Assembly: GCA_002296285.1 (NCBI GenBank)
Contig: DBHX01000056.1
Location: 1 to 23,852, forward strand
Reading direction: 5' to 3'
Source of the DNA: a bacterium UBP8_UBA817
GTDB lineage: Bacteria; Margulisbacteria; Marinamargulisbacteria; UBA817
Length of the DNA stretch: 23,852 nt
A model generated the notes under the pieces. That model worked only from the letters and a program-made list of their open reading frames with translations. It searched no databases and was not told where the DNA came from. A program made the translations under genes and the position numbers. This document shows positions 22,319-23,852 of the stretch, one piece after another; position 1 is the first letter of the stretch; the number at the start of each line of letters is the position of its first letter.

Positions 22319-23223
22319 ATCAAAAAACATTAACTCACCTACAACAATTGGAAGCGGATAGTATTCATATTATGCGTGAAGTGGTTGCTGAAACAGAGCA
22401 TCCAGTGATGCTTTATTCCATTGGGAAAGATTCTTCTGTATTGCTTCATTTAGCAAGAAAAGCATTTTATCCAGCCAAAATTCCATTTCCAGTCATGCAT
22501 GTTGATACGACTTGGAAATTTAAAGAAATGATTGAGTTTCGTGATAATCTAGCGAAAGAGTATGACCTTGATTTAATTGTTCACATTAATCAGGAAGGGG
22601 TTAACCAGAATGTTGGCCCATTTACACATGGGTCAGCCGTTCATACGGATATAATGAAAACCCAAGCGTTACGTCAGGCGTTGGATAAATATCAATTTGA
22701 TGCGGCGTTTGGTGGGGCAAGGCGTGATGAGGAAAAGTCCAGAGCCAAAGAGCGTATTTTTTCATTTCGTTCAGCGCAACACCGCTGGGATCCTAAAAAT
22801 CAACGCCCTGAGTTGTGGTCGCTTTACAATACAAAGAAAAAGCCGGGTGAATCGATTCGTGTTTTTCCATTGTCTAATTGGACGGAACTTGATGTTTGGC
22901 AGTACATATATTTGGAAAATATTCCCATTGTTCCTTTGTATTTTGCGAAAAAGCGTCCGGTGGTTTTTCGTGATGGTATTTGGATGATGGTGGATGATGA
23001 TCGATTAAAATTAGAATCAGGGGAAACGCCTCAAGAAAAATTGGTGCGTTTTCGAACCTTGGGTTGTTATCCATTGACGGGTGCCATTGAGTCCAATGCT
23101 GCAACATTAACCGATATTATCCAGGAAATGTTACTCACCAAGACATCCGAACGCCAAGGCCGTTTAATCGATCAGGATAGTGGTGCATCCATGGAAATTA
23201 AAAAACAGGAAGGGTATTTCTAA
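22315..23223 (+). CDS. cysD: Sulfate adenylyltransferase subunit 2 (CysD)
   Basis: 302 residues, full length for CysD. It joins sulfate to AMP from ATP, driven by GTP hydrolysis in CysN. The PP-loop is YSIGKDSSVLLHL, followed by VMHVDTTWKF, AFGGARRDEEKSRAKERIFS and TLGCYPLTGAIES, all family marks. It overlaps cysH by 4 nt and shares one base with cysN (TAATG), in the usual cysD-cysN order. Confidence 0.97.
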   Translation: MNQKTLTHLQQLEADSIHIMREVVAETEHPVMLYSIGKDSSVLLHLARKAFYPAKIPFPVMHVDTTWKFKEMIEFRDNLAKEYDLDLIVHINQEGVNQNVGPFTHGSAVHTDIMKTQALRQALDKYQFDAAFGGARRDEEKSRAKERIFSFRSAQHRWDPKNQRPELWSLYNTKKKPGESIRVFPLSNWTELDVWQYIYLENIPIVPLYFAKKRPVVFRDGIWMMVDDDRLKLESGETPQEKLVRFRTLGCYPLTGAIESNAATLTDIIQEMLLTKTSERQGRLIDQDSGASMEIKKQEGYF

Positions 23224-23852
23224 TGTCACATCAGTCTGCATTAATTGAATCCGATATATTGGGTTACCTAAAAGCTCAAGAACATAAAAGTTTATTGCGG
23301 TTTATTACCTGTGGGTCTGTGGATGATGGAAAATCAACTTTGATTGGACGATTGCTTTATGAGTCCAAGCTGATCTATGAAGATCAATTGGCGGCATTAG
23401 AAAAAGATTCCAAAAAAGTTGGGACACAAGGCGAAGATATCGATTTTGCACTGCTCGTGGATGGTTTGGCATCGGAACGAGAGCAGGGAATTACCATTGA
23501 TGTGGCGTATCGTTATTTTTCAACGGATAAGCGCAAATTTATTGTGGCGGATACGCCAGGCCACGAGCAGTATACCCGGAATATGGCAACGGGTGCATCG
23601 ACGGCTGAATTGGCCATTTTAATGGTGGATGCTCGTCATGGCATTATGACGCAGACCAAACGGCATTCCACGATTGTTCATTTATTGGGGGTTGATAAAA
23701 TTGTATTGGCCATCAATAAAATGGATTTGGTGGACTACTCTCAATCAACCTATGAACAAATTTTGGCTGACTATCAGTCATTTGCTACAGAAATTGGAAT
23801 CAAGGAGTTTACAGCAATTCCAGTGTCTGCCTTAAAAGGGGATAATATTACG
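23223..23852 (+). CDS. cysN: Sulfate adenylyltransferase subunit 1, GTPase (CysN), 5' part only
   Basis: The first 210 codons are in the window; the gene runs past the right edge. The translation is an elongation-factor-like GTPase: G1 CGSVDDGKSTLIGRLL, switch region with ASEREQGITIDVAYRYF, G3 VADTPGHEQYTRNM, and G4 INKMDLV. The form matches CysN rather than EF-Tu. It could be a CysN or a CysNC fusion with APS kinase; the 3' end, which would decide this, is not included. Confidence 0.96.
   Translation, partial: MSHQSALIESDILGYLKAQEHKSLLRFITCGSVDDGKSTLIGRLLYESKLIYEDQLAALEKDSKKVGTQGEDIDFALLVDGLASEREQGITIDVAYRYFSTDKRKFIVADTPGHEQYTRNMATGASTAELAILMVDARHGIMTQTKRHSTIVHLLGVDKIVLAINKMDLVDYSQSTYEQILADYQSFATEIGIKEFTAIPVSALKGDNIT

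Overview
The window is a gene-dense piece of a bacterial chromosome: moderately AT-rich, standard genetic code, tight operons with 1-17 nt overlaps. The host is diderm, shown by outer-membrane-type proteins with signal peptides and C-terminal aromatic residues, two lipoboxes, and a beta-barrel-like domain fused to SppA. I cannot place it taxonomically; an uncultured candidate-phylum lineage is only a weak guess.

Left part (1-3.4 kb, minus strand): a run read mgtC-like > pdxA > rsmA/ksgA > tesA-like esterase (cut by the window start), preceded by a strong promoter whose predicted +1 is the mgtC start codon itself. Behind it lies a small secreted outer-membrane-type protein of unknown function. 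Middle (3.5-8.7 kb): an unusual signal peptide peptidase SppA with an N-terminal outer-membrane-like domain (+), a MerC-like membrane protein (-), an AT-rich lipoprotein gene (+) closed by a clear terminator, and a folE-maf pair (-).

Metal region (8.7-14.5 kb): a five-gene minus-strand operon made of a porin-like protein, a TroA-type metal-binding lipoprotein, an ABC ATPase and two ABC permeases. Both permeases carry C-terminal winged-helix-like tails. The operon is divergent from a MntR/TroR-type DtxR regulator. Together they look like a regulated Mn/Zn/Fe uptake system.

Sulfur region (14.5 kb to the end, plus strand): an Rrf2 regulator with its own promoter leads an operon of cysK, a ThiS-like sulfur carrier, metY-type PLP enzyme, ThiF/MoeB-type activating enzyme, JAMM protease, an unknown coiled-coil protein, a siroheme sulfite reductase fused to a TusA domain, DUF2061, APS reductase, cysD and cysN (cut by the window end). 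This is assimilatory sulfate reduction joined to a protein-thiocarboxylate route to cysteine/homocysteine, resembling the HcyS/HcyF/HcyD/MetY/Sir pathway described from Wolinella succinogenes and CysO/CysM/Mec of Mycobacterium. The logic: CysDN make APS, CysH makes sulfite, Sir makes sulfide (perhaps captured by its TusA tail), HcyD trims the carrier tail, HcyF activates the carrier, MetY and perhaps CysK use the thiocarboxylate, and HcyD releases the amino acid.

The strongest second-look items are this sulfur operon (a carrier with residues after its glycines, the Sir-TusA fusion, an orphan coiled-coil gene inside it), the barrel-SppA fusion, the paired permease-winged-helix fusions, and a recurrent leaderless or near-leaderless promoter layout. 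I saw no tRNA, rRNA, CRISPR array, insertion sequence or phage gene.
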